39,264 nucleotides of DNA. It comes from Peptococcaceae bacterium BRH_c8a (GTDB lineage: Bacteria; Bacillota; Desulfotomaculia; Desulfotomaculales; Desulfallaceae). The stretch spans positions 88,283 to 127,546 of the forward strand of contig LADP01000036.1 in the NCBI GenBank assembly GCA_000961575.1. The letters are read 5' to 3'. The translations under genes and the position numbers were made by a program. Below, piece by piece: positions 9,026 through 17,055 of the stretch. Numbering within the stretch: position 1 is the stretch's first letter; each line of letters opens with the position of its first letter. The notes below the pieces were generated by a model that worked only from the letters and a program-made list of their open reading frames with translations, was not told the DNA's origin and made no database searches.

Positions 9026-9544
9026 TTGCAAGCCAGGTTAAAGGGCGGGGAAGATGTTAATGACAGCGTAGGACTTTTAATTTCCATACTGGTTAGATAT
9101 CCCGAGGTGGCCGCAATCAATTTTGACCCGGAGGAGCATTTATTAAAATTTAACTTTATTTGTTCACGGGCTGTTGATGAAGAGGAAATGCAGCAGTTTG
9201 AAATACATGTCCTTGACCACATCCGGGCTTTTAATTACCTCGAAAAAAAAGAAGTGCCCCTGGTAGAAATAACACACCAGGCTTTTGACGATCTAACGGT
9301 GATTGAAATTAAGCGAGATGTAGAAACACTGGCTCAGGATGAAATTAATCTGGTAGTTGAGGTATTCTATCAGTATTGGGAAAAGGATTTAATTTCCGAC
9401 CTGGGCGACAACCTGATCGAGGAAGAACTGGTGGTACAAGATGAGATTATTGAACATATGCTGGAGAGTGTAAAGGATTCTGTAGGCAATAAAAAACTTT
9501 ATGCGTTTCGGGAAGAGGGAAGGGTTCTTGTTTTCAACAAATAG
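9026..9544 (+). CDS. Conserved-looking protein of unknown function between rny and ymdB
   Basis: Not recognised. It has 172 acidic residues, no membrane segment and no known catalytic motif. I chose the TTG at 9026 because AGGAAGGTG sits 6 bases upstream; the same frame is open to a GTG at 8996 without a ribosome binding site. The stop is immediately followed by the ymdB ribosome binding site, so the two form an operon. The segment LLISILVRYPEVAAINFDP and an acidic C-terminal half suggest a small globular protein. Its place between an RNase and a phosphodiesterase hints at RNA or nucleotide turnover, which is only inference. Confidence 0.7.
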   Translation: MQARLKGGEDVNDSVGLLISILVRYPEVAAINFDPEEHLLKFNFICSRAVDEEEMQQFEIHVLDHIRAFNYLEKKEVPLVEITHQAFDDLTVIEIKRDVETLAQDEINLVVEVFYQYWEKDLISDLGDNLIEEELVVQDEIIEHMLESVKDSVGNKKLYAFREEGRVLVFNK

Positions 9545-9556
9545 GTGGTTTCTATC

Positions 9557-10342
9557 TTGAATATTAGAATATTGATGATTGGTGATGTTGTAGGGCGTCC
9601 GGGACGTCGGGCAGTCATTGAGAATGTCCCGGGGTTGGTGCGGGACGAAAGAATAAACCTGACGATAGCCAACGGTGAAAACGCCGCCGGAGGCAATGGT
9701 ATTACCAGGGAAGTGGCCGGTGAACTTTTTTCGGCTGGCGTGGAAGTCATTACCATGGGGAACCATGTATGGAATAAAAAAGAAATATATAATCTTATTG
9801 CCAAGGAAGACAGGATCATCAGGCCCTGTAACTATCCTCCGGGTGCACCTGGTGCAGGATACGGACGATATGAAACAAAAAGCGGTATCAAGGTAGGGGT
9901 AATCAACCTGTCCGGTCGTGTCTTCATGCCCGACCTGGATTGTCCGTTTCGCAAAGCAGATGAAGTGTTACCGACGTTACAGGATTGGAGCAATATCATC
10001 TTGTTGGATTTTCATGCCGAAGCCACGTCTGAAAAAATTGCTATGGCTTACCACCTGGAAGGCAAAATATCGGCGGTATGCGGTACCCACACCCACGTAC
10101 AAACCGCCGATGAACGAGTGCTTCCCGGAGGTACAGCTTATATTACCGATGTAGGCATGACCGGGCCACTGGACTCTGTAATCGGCGTTAAAAAGGAAGC
10201 GGTGCTGGAAAAATTCATCACCCAGATGCCAAGAAAATTTGAAGTAGCTGCCGGGCCATACCAGTTCAATGCCGTTATTATTGACATAGACACCCAAACA
10301 GGAATGGCAACAAACATTAAACGGATCCAAAACTATGAGTAA
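9557..10342 (+). CDS. ymdB: YmdB family metallophosphoesterase (2',3'-cyclic-nucleotide phosphodiesterase)
   Basis: Dinuclear-metal phosphoesterase, 261 residues. Metal-binding motifs are complete: IGDVVGRPG near residue 8, NGEN near 36, GNHVWN near 66, DFHAEATSEK near 150 and GTHTHVQTADE near 175. In Bacillus, YmdB hydrolyses cyclic nucleotides and affects biofilm and motility decisions. The TTG at 9557, 8 bases after AGGTGG, gives the family start (NIRILMIGDVVG); the GTG at 9545 is too close to the previous stop. It lies just upstream of spoVS, as in Bacillus. Confidence 0.92.
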   Translation: MNIRILMIGDVVGRPGRRAVIENVPGLVRDERINLTIANGENAAGGNGITREVAGELFSAGVEVITMGNHVWNKKEIYNLIAKEDRIIRPCNYPPGAPGAGYGRYETKSGIKVGVINLSGRVFMPDLDCPFRKADEVLPTLQDWSNIILLDFHAEATSEKIAMAYHLEGKISAVCGTHTHVQTADERVLPGGTAYITDVGMTGPLDSVIGVKKEAVLEKFITQMPRKFEVAAGPYQFNAVIIDIDTQTGMATNIKRIQNYE

Positions 10343-10392
10343 TAATGCTACAAATTAAAAATTCACAAATATTAAAAAAATTTCATCCTGAA

Positions 10393-10421
10393 AAAGGAAT
10401 TTTATATAGGCCGCAGAATAT
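10393..10421 (+). promoter_or_regulatory. Sigma-H-like promoter of spoVS
   Basis: The -35 AAAGGAATT fits RnAGGAwWW; 11 bases later GCAGAATAT fits RnnGAATww. Spacing and both boxes agree with the Bacillus sigma-H consensus, and spoVS of Bacillus is known to be controlled by sigma-H. The start point would be about 50 bases before the ATG. Confidence 0.7.
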
Positions 10422-10475
10422 ATTTTTTAAGGAATGATGTAGCAAGAGTCTTTCCAGTGAAGAAGGAGGTTCGAT

Positions 10476-10736
10476 ATGGAAGTGTTAAAAGTTGCAGCAA
10501 AATCCAACCCAAATTCTGTAGCCGGTGCTCTCGCTGGAGTACTCAGGGAGCGTGGTTGTTGTGAAATGCAGGCCATCGGCGCAGGCGCACTAAACCAGGC
10601 AGTAAAGGCAGTGGCCATTGCGAGGGGATTTGTGGCTCCCAGCGGAGTGGATTTAATCTGCATTCCGGCGTTTACCGACATAATTATCGACGGAGAAGAA
10701 AGAACAGCGATCAAACTAATTGTCGAACCTCGATAA
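10476..10736 (+). CDS. spoVS: Stage V sporulation protein S
   Basis: Small Alba-like nucleic-acid-binding protein, 86 residues, needed for progress through sporulation and spore coat assembly in Bacillus. The sequence is close to the family over its full length: start MEVLKVAAKSNPNSVAGALA, end AIKLIVEPR. A GAAGGAGG ribosome binding site precedes the ATG. It has its own sigma-H-like promoter and its own terminator, so it is a single-gene unit downstream of ymdB. Confidence 0.97.
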   Translation: MEVLKVAAKSNPNSVAGALAGVLRERGCCEMQAIGAGALNQAVKAVAIARGFVAPSGVDLICIPAFTDIIIDGEERTAIKLIVEPR

Positions 10737-10780
10737 GTTTAAAGTAATGTTAACCTAATAATTAATAAATATTTACAAAG

Positions 10781-10818
10781 CCTGTTTGTTCTTCTTAAAG
10801 CGGAATAGACAGGTTTTT
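10781..10818 (+). terminator. Rho-independent terminator after spoVS
   Basis: Eleven-bp stem CCTGTTTGTTC/GAATAGACAGG with two G-T pairs and an 11-base loop, then TTTTT. Confidence 0.75.
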
Positions 10819-10824
10819 AATTTC

Positions 10825-10902
10825 GGGGTCAGGCCCTGCATAACTGCATAACTGCATAACTTTTTAGTTATGCAGTTATGCAGTTATGCAGGGCCTGACC
10901 CC
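10825..10902. repeat. Perfect 37-bp-stem palindrome with internal tandem repeats
   Basis: The two 37-base arms are exact reverse complements around a TTTT loop. Each arm opens GGGGTCAGGCCC and then carries three tandem copies of the unit TGCATAAC (the last extended by a T). It lies between the spoVS terminator and the ribosome binding site of the dipeptidase gene. The layout fits a REP-type or miniature mobile element rather than a terminator. A 12-base piece of the arm (AGTTATGCAGTT) recurs at the last bases of the window. Confidence 0.9.
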
Positions 10903-10917
10903 CTCGGGAGGTGTACA

Positions 10918-11871
10918 ATGGGTACTTCATTCAAACTGGTGGTGGACGGCCACTGTGATACTCTCACAGCGGCTCCAGGTCAAAGCCGGGACATCGGCCA
11001 GCTTTCCCGGCACGGGCAGTTGGACCTGCCGCGCATGATTAACGGAGGGGTCAATGTACAAATTTTTGCTGCTTTTATCTCGCCACGGTTTAAAGACTGG
11101 GCGCTTAAAAAATGCCTTGAATATATAGACTCATTTTACATGCTAATGGAAAAAAACAAGGACACAATTGAGCCCGCCTTTAATGCAGGTGGTATTAAAG
11201 CAATCACAGGTGCAGGGAAGATTGCTGCCCTTTTGGCGGTGGAGGGAGGCGAAGCCCTGACCGGAGATCTTTCCGTGTTGAGGATGCTGCATCGGTTAGG
11301 GGTGCGTTCTATTACACTAACTTGGAACGGGCGTAATGAACTGGGGGACGGAGTTGGTGAGGGCGACATAGCCGGGGGGCTGAGTCTGTTCGGCCGCTCG
11401 GTGGTGCGGGAAATGAACCGGTTGGATATGCTGGTAGACGTTTCTCACCTCAGCGAAAAGGGTTTTTGGGATGTGGCATCAGTATCCGAACAGCCCTTTG
11501 CTGCAACCCACGCCAACTGCTACGCCCTGTGCGACCACCCGCGTAACCTAACCGATGCTCAGATTGAACACCTAACCAAAACAGGCGGTGTGGTAGGCCT
11601 GTCATTTGTTCCGGCATTTGTTCACCCCACGAAACCGGATCTGGAAGCGTTTATCGGGCACATTGACCATATTGCATCGCGTTTTGGAATTAAGTGTATC
11701 GCGCTTGGTTCTGATTTTGACGGTATGGATGAGTATTTACCCGGATTGGAAAGCGCCGACTGCCTTCCCCAACTGGCCGAAGAATTACTGGCCCGGGGTT
11801 ACAGTTATGATAACGTTTCTGATATAATGGGAGGAAATTGGATGCGTCTGCTGGAAAAAGTCTTAAAGTGA
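10918..11871 (+). CDS. Membrane dipeptidase family protein (peptidase M19)
   Basis: Zinc-dependent dipeptidase of the renal dipeptidase family, 317 residues. Metal ligands are recognisable: DGHCD near residue 10, VEGGEAL near 108, then the DVSHLS and THANCYALCDHPRN regions and GSDFDG near 270. The ATG at 10918 follows GGGAGGTG; an upstream GTG-frame extension would start inside the palindrome and is rejected. No signal peptide is present, so the enzyme is cytoplasmic and probably acts on dipeptides or related amides. A PHP gene follows after 38 bases. Confidence 0.9.
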   Translation: MGTSFKLVVDGHCDTLTAAPGQSRDIGQLSRHGQLDLPRMINGGVNVQIFAAFISPRFKDWALKKCLEYIDSFYMLMEKNKDTIEPAFNAGGIKAITGAGKIAALLAVEGGEALTGDLSVLRMLHRLGVRSITLTWNGRNELGDGVGEGDIAGGLSLFGRSVVREMNRLDMLVDVSHLSEKGFWDVASVSEQPFAATHANCYALCDHPRNLTDAQIEHLTKTGGVVGLSFVPAFVHPTKPDLEAFIGHIDHIASRFGIKCIALGSDFDGMDEYLPGLESADCLPQLAEELLARGYSYDNVSDIMGGNWMRLLEKVLK

Positions 11872-11909
11872 ATCTTTGGTGTTAAAAATATTGATATGGG
11901 TGATCGATT

Positions 11910-12776
11910 ATGTTTGCTGACTTGCATGTACATACCAGTGCCTCGGACGGTACAAGTTCTCCGGCGGAAGTTGTCCACCTGGCCGGTTTGGCCGGGTTAC
12001 GTGCTTTGGCCATCACGGATCACGATACAATGGAAGGTATTGATGCCGCTAAAAACGCGGCGGTTTCAATTGGTATAGACGTTCTGGGTGGAGTGGAACT
12101 AAGCACCGATTACGATGGATTGGAAGTGCACGTACTAGGTTACTGTATTGAATCGACCAATACTGTTTTCCAATCATATCTCAGCACTTTCAAGAAAGCC
12201 CGGTTTACGCGCGCAGAAAAAATGGTTTACAAATTACGTCAGTTGGGGATAAACATAAGTTTCGAGAATGTCATGGCGCTGGCGGGCACCGGTTCGGTGG
12301 GCCGGCCGCATATAGCCAGAGCGCTTATGAAAGCCGGCCAGATCAGCAAGATGGCCGAGGCTTTTGACAGGTACATCGGCTTTGGTAAGGTTGCGTATGT
12401 ACCGCGCCTGAAATACAGGCCGGAGGAGATGATTAAGGCTGTAATTGAGGCCGGAGGGGTACCGGTTCTGGCCCACCCGGGCATTAGCTGCAAGGAAGAT
12501 TTGATACTTTCATTAATAGGTGCAGGGCTGCAGGGTTTGGAAGTATTTCACCCCCAACACTCACGGGAGATGGAACGGTATTACCGTGCGCTTTGCCGCA
12601 ACCACGGACTAATTGCCACCGGCGGTTCAGATTATCATGGGGCCGGCGTGGCTGGACACGGATCTTTAGGTGATGCTGTAATCCCATATGCTGCAGTTCT
12701 GCAACTACGGGAACAAGCAGCCATTAACCGCAGCGTAACGGCTAAAAACATTAATAATGGTGCAGGTGAGCGTTAA
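11910..12776 (+). CDS. PHP-domain phosphoesterase
   Basis: Metal-dependent PHP (polymerase and histidinol phosphatase) protein of the YciV/RNase AM-like group, 288 residues. The N-terminus DLHVHTSASDGTSSPAE and ITDHDTMEGI carry the first metal ligands; PVLAHPG near 190 and GGSDYHG near 240 carry the later ones. Relatives remove 3'-phosphates from nucleoside 3',5'-bisphosphates or act as 5'-3' exoribonucleases on short RNA. The ribosome binding site is weak. The end overlaps the start region of the aminotransferase gene, so the three genes from 10918 appear to be one operon. Confidence 0.85.
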   Translation: MFADLHVHTSASDGTSSPAEVVHLAGLAGLRALAITDHDTMEGIDAAKNAAVSIGIDVLGGVELSTDYDGLEVHVLGYCIESTNTVFQSYLSTFKKARFTRAEKMVYKLRQLGINISFENVMALAGTGSVGRPHIARALMKAGQISKMAEAFDRYIGFGKVAYVPRLKYRPEEMIKAVIEAGGVPVLAHPGISCKEDLILSLIGAGLQGLEVFHPQHSREMERYYRALCRNHGLIATGGSDYHGAGVAGHGSLGDAVIPYAAVLQLREQAAINRSVTAKNINNGAGER

Positions 12777-12777
12777 A

Positions 12778-13947
12778 TTGGAAAAAGCGTATAGATTACA
12801 TAAACTGACATCGGCAATATTTAACGAGATGGACGAATTAAAGAAACAGGTAGAGCAAAGGGGAGTACAGGTTATTAACTTGGGTGTGGGTAGCCCCGAC
12901 CAGCCTCCCGCTCCTCATATCATTGAGTCCATGCACAGGGCGTTAGACAGGCTCGATAACTACGATTACCCCCTGGCGGGGAAAATTGAACTGCGCCAGG
13001 CGCTTGCCCGGTGGTACCTGAGGCGGTTCGAAGTTGAACTGGATCCTGTTTCCGAAGTGCTGGTGCTGATGGGGTCCCAAGACGGATTGGCGCATATCGC
13101 TCTGGCCTTTGTCAACCCCGGTGATATTGTACTGGTTCCCGACCCTGGTTACCCCATTTATTATGCCAGTATTCTTTTGGCTGAGGGCGACATTTACCCG
13201 ATGCCCTTGCTTGCCAGAAATGAATTTCTTCCAGACCTAAAAGCCATACCCGAGGATATCGCCCGGCGGGCCAAACTGATGTGGATTAATTACCCTAATA
13301 ACCCGGTAGCGGCGGTGGCGGATGAGAATTTTTTTGCCCGGGTAGTTGAATTCGCCAGGGAGTTTAATATCTTGGTTTGTCACGATGTGGCTTATTCCGA
13401 ACTGGCTTTCGACGGCTATAAACCGGTAAGTTTTTTGGCAACACCTGGCGCAAAGGATGTGGGCATTGAATTTTACTCGTTGTCCAAGACTTACAACATG
13501 GCGGGCTGCCGCATCGGGTTTGCAGTAGGCAACCCAAAAGTACTGTCTGCTTTGAATCAGGTTAAGTCAAACATTGATTACGGTGTGTTCAAGGTAATCC
13601 AAGAAGCGGGTATCGCAGCCCTGGAAGGCCCGCAGGAATGCGTGCGGCAAAACGCCGATACTTACCAGCGGAGGCGTGATGTGCTGGTGCATGGTTTGGC
13701 GGAGCTTGGCTGGTACGTACCCAGTCCGGGTGCGTCAATGTTTCTGTGGGCCCCGCTGCCTCCGGGGTATAAAAAATCGGCCCGTGAATTTGCCCTGGAG
13801 CTATTAAATCGTACCGGAGTATTGGTAATTCCGGGAACGGCATTTGGGGAACAAGGGGAAGGTTACGTGCGCATTGCGCTGGTTAAGGATGAGGATACTT
13901 TAAGAGAGGCAGTGAAACGCATCAGTGAGTTCCTTTGTACCCACTGA
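12778..13947 (+). CDS. LL-diaminopimelate aminotransferase-like PLP enzyme
   Basis: Fold-type I aminotransferase, 389 residues, closest in motifs to DapL (LL-diaminopimelate aminotransferase of lysine and peptidoglycan synthesis). The PLP lysine is in SLSKTYNMAGCRIGFAVGN near residue 237; the NYPNNP and INLGVGSPDQPP motifs are present. I chose the TTG at 12778, 7 bases after CAGGTGAG and one base after the PHP stop; an ATG at 12757 overlapping the PHP gene is the alternative. Several paralogues with other amino-acid specificity share these motifs, so the exact substrate is open. Confidence 0.85.
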   Translation: MEKAYRLHKLTSAIFNEMDELKKQVEQRGVQVINLGVGSPDQPPAPHIIESMHRALDRLDNYDYPLAGKIELRQALARWYLRRFEVELDPVSEVLVLMGSQDGLAHIALAFVNPGDIVLVPDPGYPIYYASILLAEGDIYPMPLLARNEFLPDLKAIPEDIARRAKLMWINYPNNPVAAVADENFFARVVEFAREFNILVCHDVAYSELAFDGYKPVSFLATPGAKDVGIEFYSLSKTYNMAGCRIGFAVGNPKVLSALNQVKSNIDYGVFKVIQEAGIAALEGPQECVRQNADTYQRRRDVLVHGLAELGWYVPSPGASMFLWAPLPPGYKKSAREFALELLNRTGVLVIPGTAFGEQGEGYVRIALVKDEDTLREAVKRISEFLCTH

Positions 13948-14026
13948 CACCGCCATGTCTATTTAAAAGCCACCCGGCATATGCTATTAGTGAGTAAGTG
14001 AAACAATGTGGCATGGTGGTGATGCG

Positions 14027-14287
14027 GTGGAGCCTTATGCGGATCTAAAGTTTTTTCAATACCGGGTCAGGGAACTGGAGGAAAAGGTAGAACAACTCCG
14101 CCTGAGCAGGAGGGTGCTCATGAACCTGGTGGAGAAACTGGAAAAGGAGAAAACGTGCATCCTGGCGCGGTTGGAAACTGAAAACCGCCGTTTGCACCGG
14201 GATAACAACAAATATGCACGTCGGCTGTTAAAGAAGAACAGCCAACTGGTAGAACTAAAATCTAAACTGGAGGAACATACAAATTAA
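14027..14287 (+). CDS. Small coiled-coil protein
   Basis: Not recognised as a named family. It has 86 residues, nearly all predicted helix with heptad spacing of leucines and many Lys/Glu/Arg, so a dimeric coiled coil is likely. The GTG at 14027 is preceded by GGTGGTGAT, almost a perfect anti-Shine-Dalgarno match; the ATG at 14006 lacks one. It stands alone between the aminotransferase and a terminator. The regular composition argues for a real gene, but nothing shows its role. Confidence 0.6.
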   Translation: MEPYADLKFFQYRVRELEEKVEQLRLSRRVLMNLVEKLEKEKTCILARLETENRRLHRDNNKYARRLLKKNSQLVELKSKLEEHTN

Positions 14288-14301
14288 TCTAGTAACTTAC
14301 C

Positions 14302-14329
14302 AGACTCCCGTATCACGAGGGGTCTTTTT
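14302..14329 (+). terminator. Rho-independent terminator after the coiled-coil gene
   Basis: AGACTCC/GGGGTCT stem (one G-T pair) with a 9-base loop and TTTTT. Confidence 0.7.
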
Positions 14330-14409
14330 CTTATACTAATATGGCCATCTGCGAGTGGTGTTTTTGTATCCGCCAAGGAACTGATTGAGCGCGATTTCCT
14401 TGTTGACTA

Positions 14410-14418
14410 TGATATAAT
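14410..14418 (+). promoter_or_regulatory. Extended -10 promoter before the DUF3842 gene
   Basis: TG-A-TATAAT with no good -35. It would start a very short leader for the DUF3842 gene and possibly the cob genes behind it. Confidence 0.45.
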
Positions 14419-14441
14419 ATCCAGGTGAGGTGTTAATTACA

Positions 14442-14855
14442 ATGAAAATTGCCGTAATAGATGGTCAGGGCGGCGGTATCGGCAAGCATATCATGGACAG
14501 GCTCAGGCGGGAACTGCCCGAAGATACTGAGTTTCTAGCGCTGGGAACCAACGCGCTGGCCACCTCGGTGATGCTGCGCTCCGGGGCTAACGAAGGGGCC
14601 ACGGGAGAAAATGCCGTGGTATTTAATGCCCCGCGGGTGGACATTATCGTAGGGCCGGTTAGCATCATGTTTCCCCATGCCATGTCCGGCGAACTGACTC
14701 CGGTTATGGCTGCAGCTGTTTCAGCCAGCCCCGCCCCCAAAGTGCTTCTCCCCCTGGCCCGCGCTGGAGTTATTATTGTAGGGCTAAAGGCAGAGCCACT
14801 GCCCCACCTGGTAGACGAACTGGTACGTAAAGTCAAGGAATTTGTGGTTCGGTAA
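14442..14855 (+). CDS. DUF3842 family protein
   Basis: Conserved clostridial protein of unknown function, 137 residues. The N-terminus KIAVIDGQGGGIGKHI is a glycine-rich, Rossmann-like nucleotide-binding motif; GTNALATSVMLRSGAN and the IIVGPVSIMFP stretch are typical of the family. The ATG at 14442 gives the family start; a GTG at 14430 would add four residues. The gene sits directly before the cobalamin genes (78 bases), with a possible shared promoter. A link to cobalamin is guilt by location only. Confidence 0.8.
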   Translation: MKIAVIDGQGGGIGKHIMDRLRRELPEDTEFLALGTNALATSVMLRSGANEGATGENAVVFNAPRVDIIVGPVSIMFPHAMSGELTPVMAAAVSASPAPKVLLPLARAGVIIVGLKAEPLPHLVDELVRKVKEFVVR

Positions 14856-14933
14856 AACCCACCGGAATTTTAGTCTTTCAGGGAAAATAGTTAGGGATCG
14901 GTCTGTTTTGGCTTCAAGAATGGGGGATGAATT

Positions 14934-15518
14934 TTGACGTCCGGAAAAGTTATTCTAGTTACCGGCGGCGCGCGCAGCGGTAAAAGCGAGGTGGCGGAGC
15001 AATTGGCTGCCGCTTTTTCAGGTCGGGTAATTTACCTGGCTACTGCCGGGGTGCACGATGATGAAATGGTTCACCGGGTAGAAAAACACCAATCACGACG
15101 GCCTGCTCATTGGGCTACAGTAGAGGAGACCCACCGGCTGGCGCAGGCGCTAATGGCTGTCCCACGTGGTTGTTGCGTACTGGTGGACTGTTTAACTTTA
15201 TGGATTACCAATCTATTGCTTGATGACTCCCTGCCTCCCCAAGGGGCAGCGGAAGTGGATAAAGAAGAGTACATCATTAACGAGACACTGCGCATGGTGG
15301 AAACGGCCCGCAGCAGGGAGTTGATCCTGATTCTGGTTAGTAACCAGGTTGGCTGCGGTGTGGTACCGGACAATCGACTGGGCCGGTTGTTCCGTGATGT
15401 TGCCGGGCGGGTTAACCAGCAGGTGGCCGCTCTGGCTGACCGGGTTTATCTGGTTACAGCCGGGATACCGGTAGAGCTTAAATCTATAGCTGCAAAAATC
15501 GGGCGGGAGGAGATATGA
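14934..15518 (+). CDS. cobU: Adenosylcobinamide kinase/adenosylcobinamide-phosphate guanylyltransferase
   Basis: Bifunctional enzyme that phosphorylates adenosylcobinamide and then attaches GMP, activating it for nucleotide-loop assembly. It has 194 residues. The P-loop GGARSGKS is at about residues 11-18; the guanylylated histidine is expected in VEKHQSRRP, and LVDCLTLWITNLL is the usual second block. The TTG start follows GGGGGATGA. Its stop overlaps the cobQ start. It opens the run cobU-cobQ-cbiB-cbiA-cobS-cobD-cobC. I find no cobalamin riboswitch in the 78 bases upstream. Confidence 0.95.
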   Translation: MTSGKVILVTGGARSGKSEVAEQLAAAFSGRVIYLATAGVHDDEMVHRVEKHQSRRPAHWATVEETHRLAQALMAVPRGCCVLVDCLTLWITNLLLDDSLPPQGAAEVDKEEYIINETLRMVETARSRELILILVSNQVGCGVVPDNRLGRLFRDVAGRVNQQVAALADRVYLVTAGIPVELKSIAAKIGREEI

Positions 15519-17050
15519 TGCCGGCTAAAACTATCATGGTGCAGGGGACGGCTTCACATGCCGGTAAGAGTATCCTAACAGCGGCACTGTGCCGAATTTT
15601 TTTCCAAGATGGTTACCGGGTAGCACCTTTTAAGTCGCAGAACATGGCCTTGAACTCTTTTGTTACCGCTGACGGCGGTGAAATGGGCCGGGCCCAGGTG
15701 GTTCAGGCCGAGGCGGCTTGCATTCCACCAACGGTGGAAATGAACCCCATACTACTGAAACCAACTGGTGAGTCGGCTTCACAGGTCGTGCTGCTGGGCC
15801 GCCCGTTGGATAATTACACCGCTCAAAGCTACCATAATGAGCTGGCCGGCAAGTTGTGGGATGTGGTTACCGAAACCCTGGACTCATTACGCCAAAAATT
15901 CGACATAGTAGTTATCGAGGGGGCAGGCAGTCCGGCGGAAGTTAATCTGCAAGATACTGAAATAGTTAACATGCGGGTAGCCCGGGAAGCTGGCGCGCCG
16001 GTGCTGCTGGTGGCCGATATTGACCGGGGGGGCGCCCTGGCCTCTGTGGTGGGTACCCTGGAACTGTTGGAACCGGATGACCGTAAACGGGTAAAGGGTA
16101 TTATTATTAATAAGTTTCGCGGCGATGTCAGACTGTTCCAACCAGCCGTCGAATTTCTGGAAAGCAAAACCGGGGTGCCGGTATTGGGCGTAGTGCCTCA
16201 TTTTCATGATCTGTACATCATGGACGAGGATTCAGTGTCCATGGAAAGAAAGAACTACCAGGCTTCCGGCGCAAGTAACAAGGTGGAAATTGCCGTGCTG
16301 CGCACGCCCCGGATATCTAATTTTACCGATTTTGATCCCTTTGAGAGTGAGCCCGATGTCCACATGCGCTACGTGGGCCGGGATAACCCGCTGGGTGAGC
16401 CGGACATGGTGATTATTCCGGGCAGCAAAAATACCATTGCGGATTTAATGTACCTTAAACAGACGGGCCTAGCGGGAGAAATTGTGCGGTTAGCCCGCCA
16501 GGGGGTGCCGGTGGTTGGTATCTGCGGCGGCTTCCAGATGCTGGGCACCGAACTGTTAGACCCGGATCGCACCGAATCAGCTATCGAGCACATGTCCGGG
16601 CTGGGTCTGTTGGACATGAAGACAATATTTGCCCGGGATAAGGTTACCTCCCAGGTGCGCGCCCGGGTAGCCGGGGCAGGTGATTTCCTGGGTGGTTACA
16701 ATGGTGAACTGGCGGGTTACGAAATACACATGGGACGCACCGACCTGGGCCCCGGCACCAATAACGCCTTTCTGATCAGCACCCGCTCCGGCAAGGAAGT
16801 TAACCTGCCCGACGGGGCCGAAGCCGCCGGAGGTACTGTGTGGGGCACCTATATACACGGTGTATTCGATGAAGACAACTTCAGACGGCATATAATTAAC
16901 TTCTTGAAGCGCCGAAAAGGTATTGACGACATGGCCCATGAGCCTGTGGTAAGTGCGGTGGAAAGGCGGCAGCAGGGTTACGACCAGTTGGCCGATCTGG
17001 TACGCACCAGCCTGGACATCAAAATGGTCTATAATTTGCTTGGATTGTAA
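15518..17050 (+). CDS. cobQ: Cobyric acid synthase
   Basis: Glutamine-dependent amidotransferase (CobQ/CbiP) that amidates adenosylcobyrinic acid diamide at four side chains. The N-terminal dethiobiotin-synthetase-like ATPase domain has GTASHAGKS near residue 10. The C-terminal class I glutaminase domain has the nucleophile in GICGGFQMLG near residue 335 and the histidine in GTYIHGVFD near 450. The length of 510 residues is normal. Of two adjacent ATGs (15515 and 15518) the second is better spaced from GGGAGG. It overlaps cobU and lies 5 bases before cbiB. Confidence 0.95.
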   Translation: MPAKTIMVQGTASHAGKSILTAALCRIFFQDGYRVAPFKSQNMALNSFVTADGGEMGRAQVVQAEAACIPPTVEMNPILLKPTGESASQVVLLGRPLDNYTAQSYHNELAGKLWDVVTETLDSLRQKFDIVVIEGAGSPAEVNLQDTEIVNMRVAREAGAPVLLVADIDRGGALASVVGTLELLEPDDRKRVKGIIINKFRGDVRLFQPAVEFLESKTGVPVLGVVPHFHDLYIMDEDSVSMERKNYQASGASNKVEIAVLRTPRISNFTDFDPFESEPDVHMRYVGRDNPLGEPDMVIIPGSKNTIADLMYLKQTGLAGEIVRLARQGVPVVGICGGFQMLGTELLDPDRTESAIEHMSGLGLLDMKTIFARDKVTSQVRARVAGAGDFLGGYNGELAGYEIHMGRTDLGPGTNNAFLISTRSGKEVNLPDGAEAAGGTVWGTYIHGVFDEDNFRRHIINFLKRRKGIDDMAHEPVVSAVERRQQGYDQLADLVRTSLDIKMVYNLLGL

Positions 17051-17055
17051 AGCAT

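Noticed and set aside
14856-14933. Cobalamin riboswitch before cobU
   Set aside because: The gap has only 78 bases and no recognisable B12-box or matching stems.
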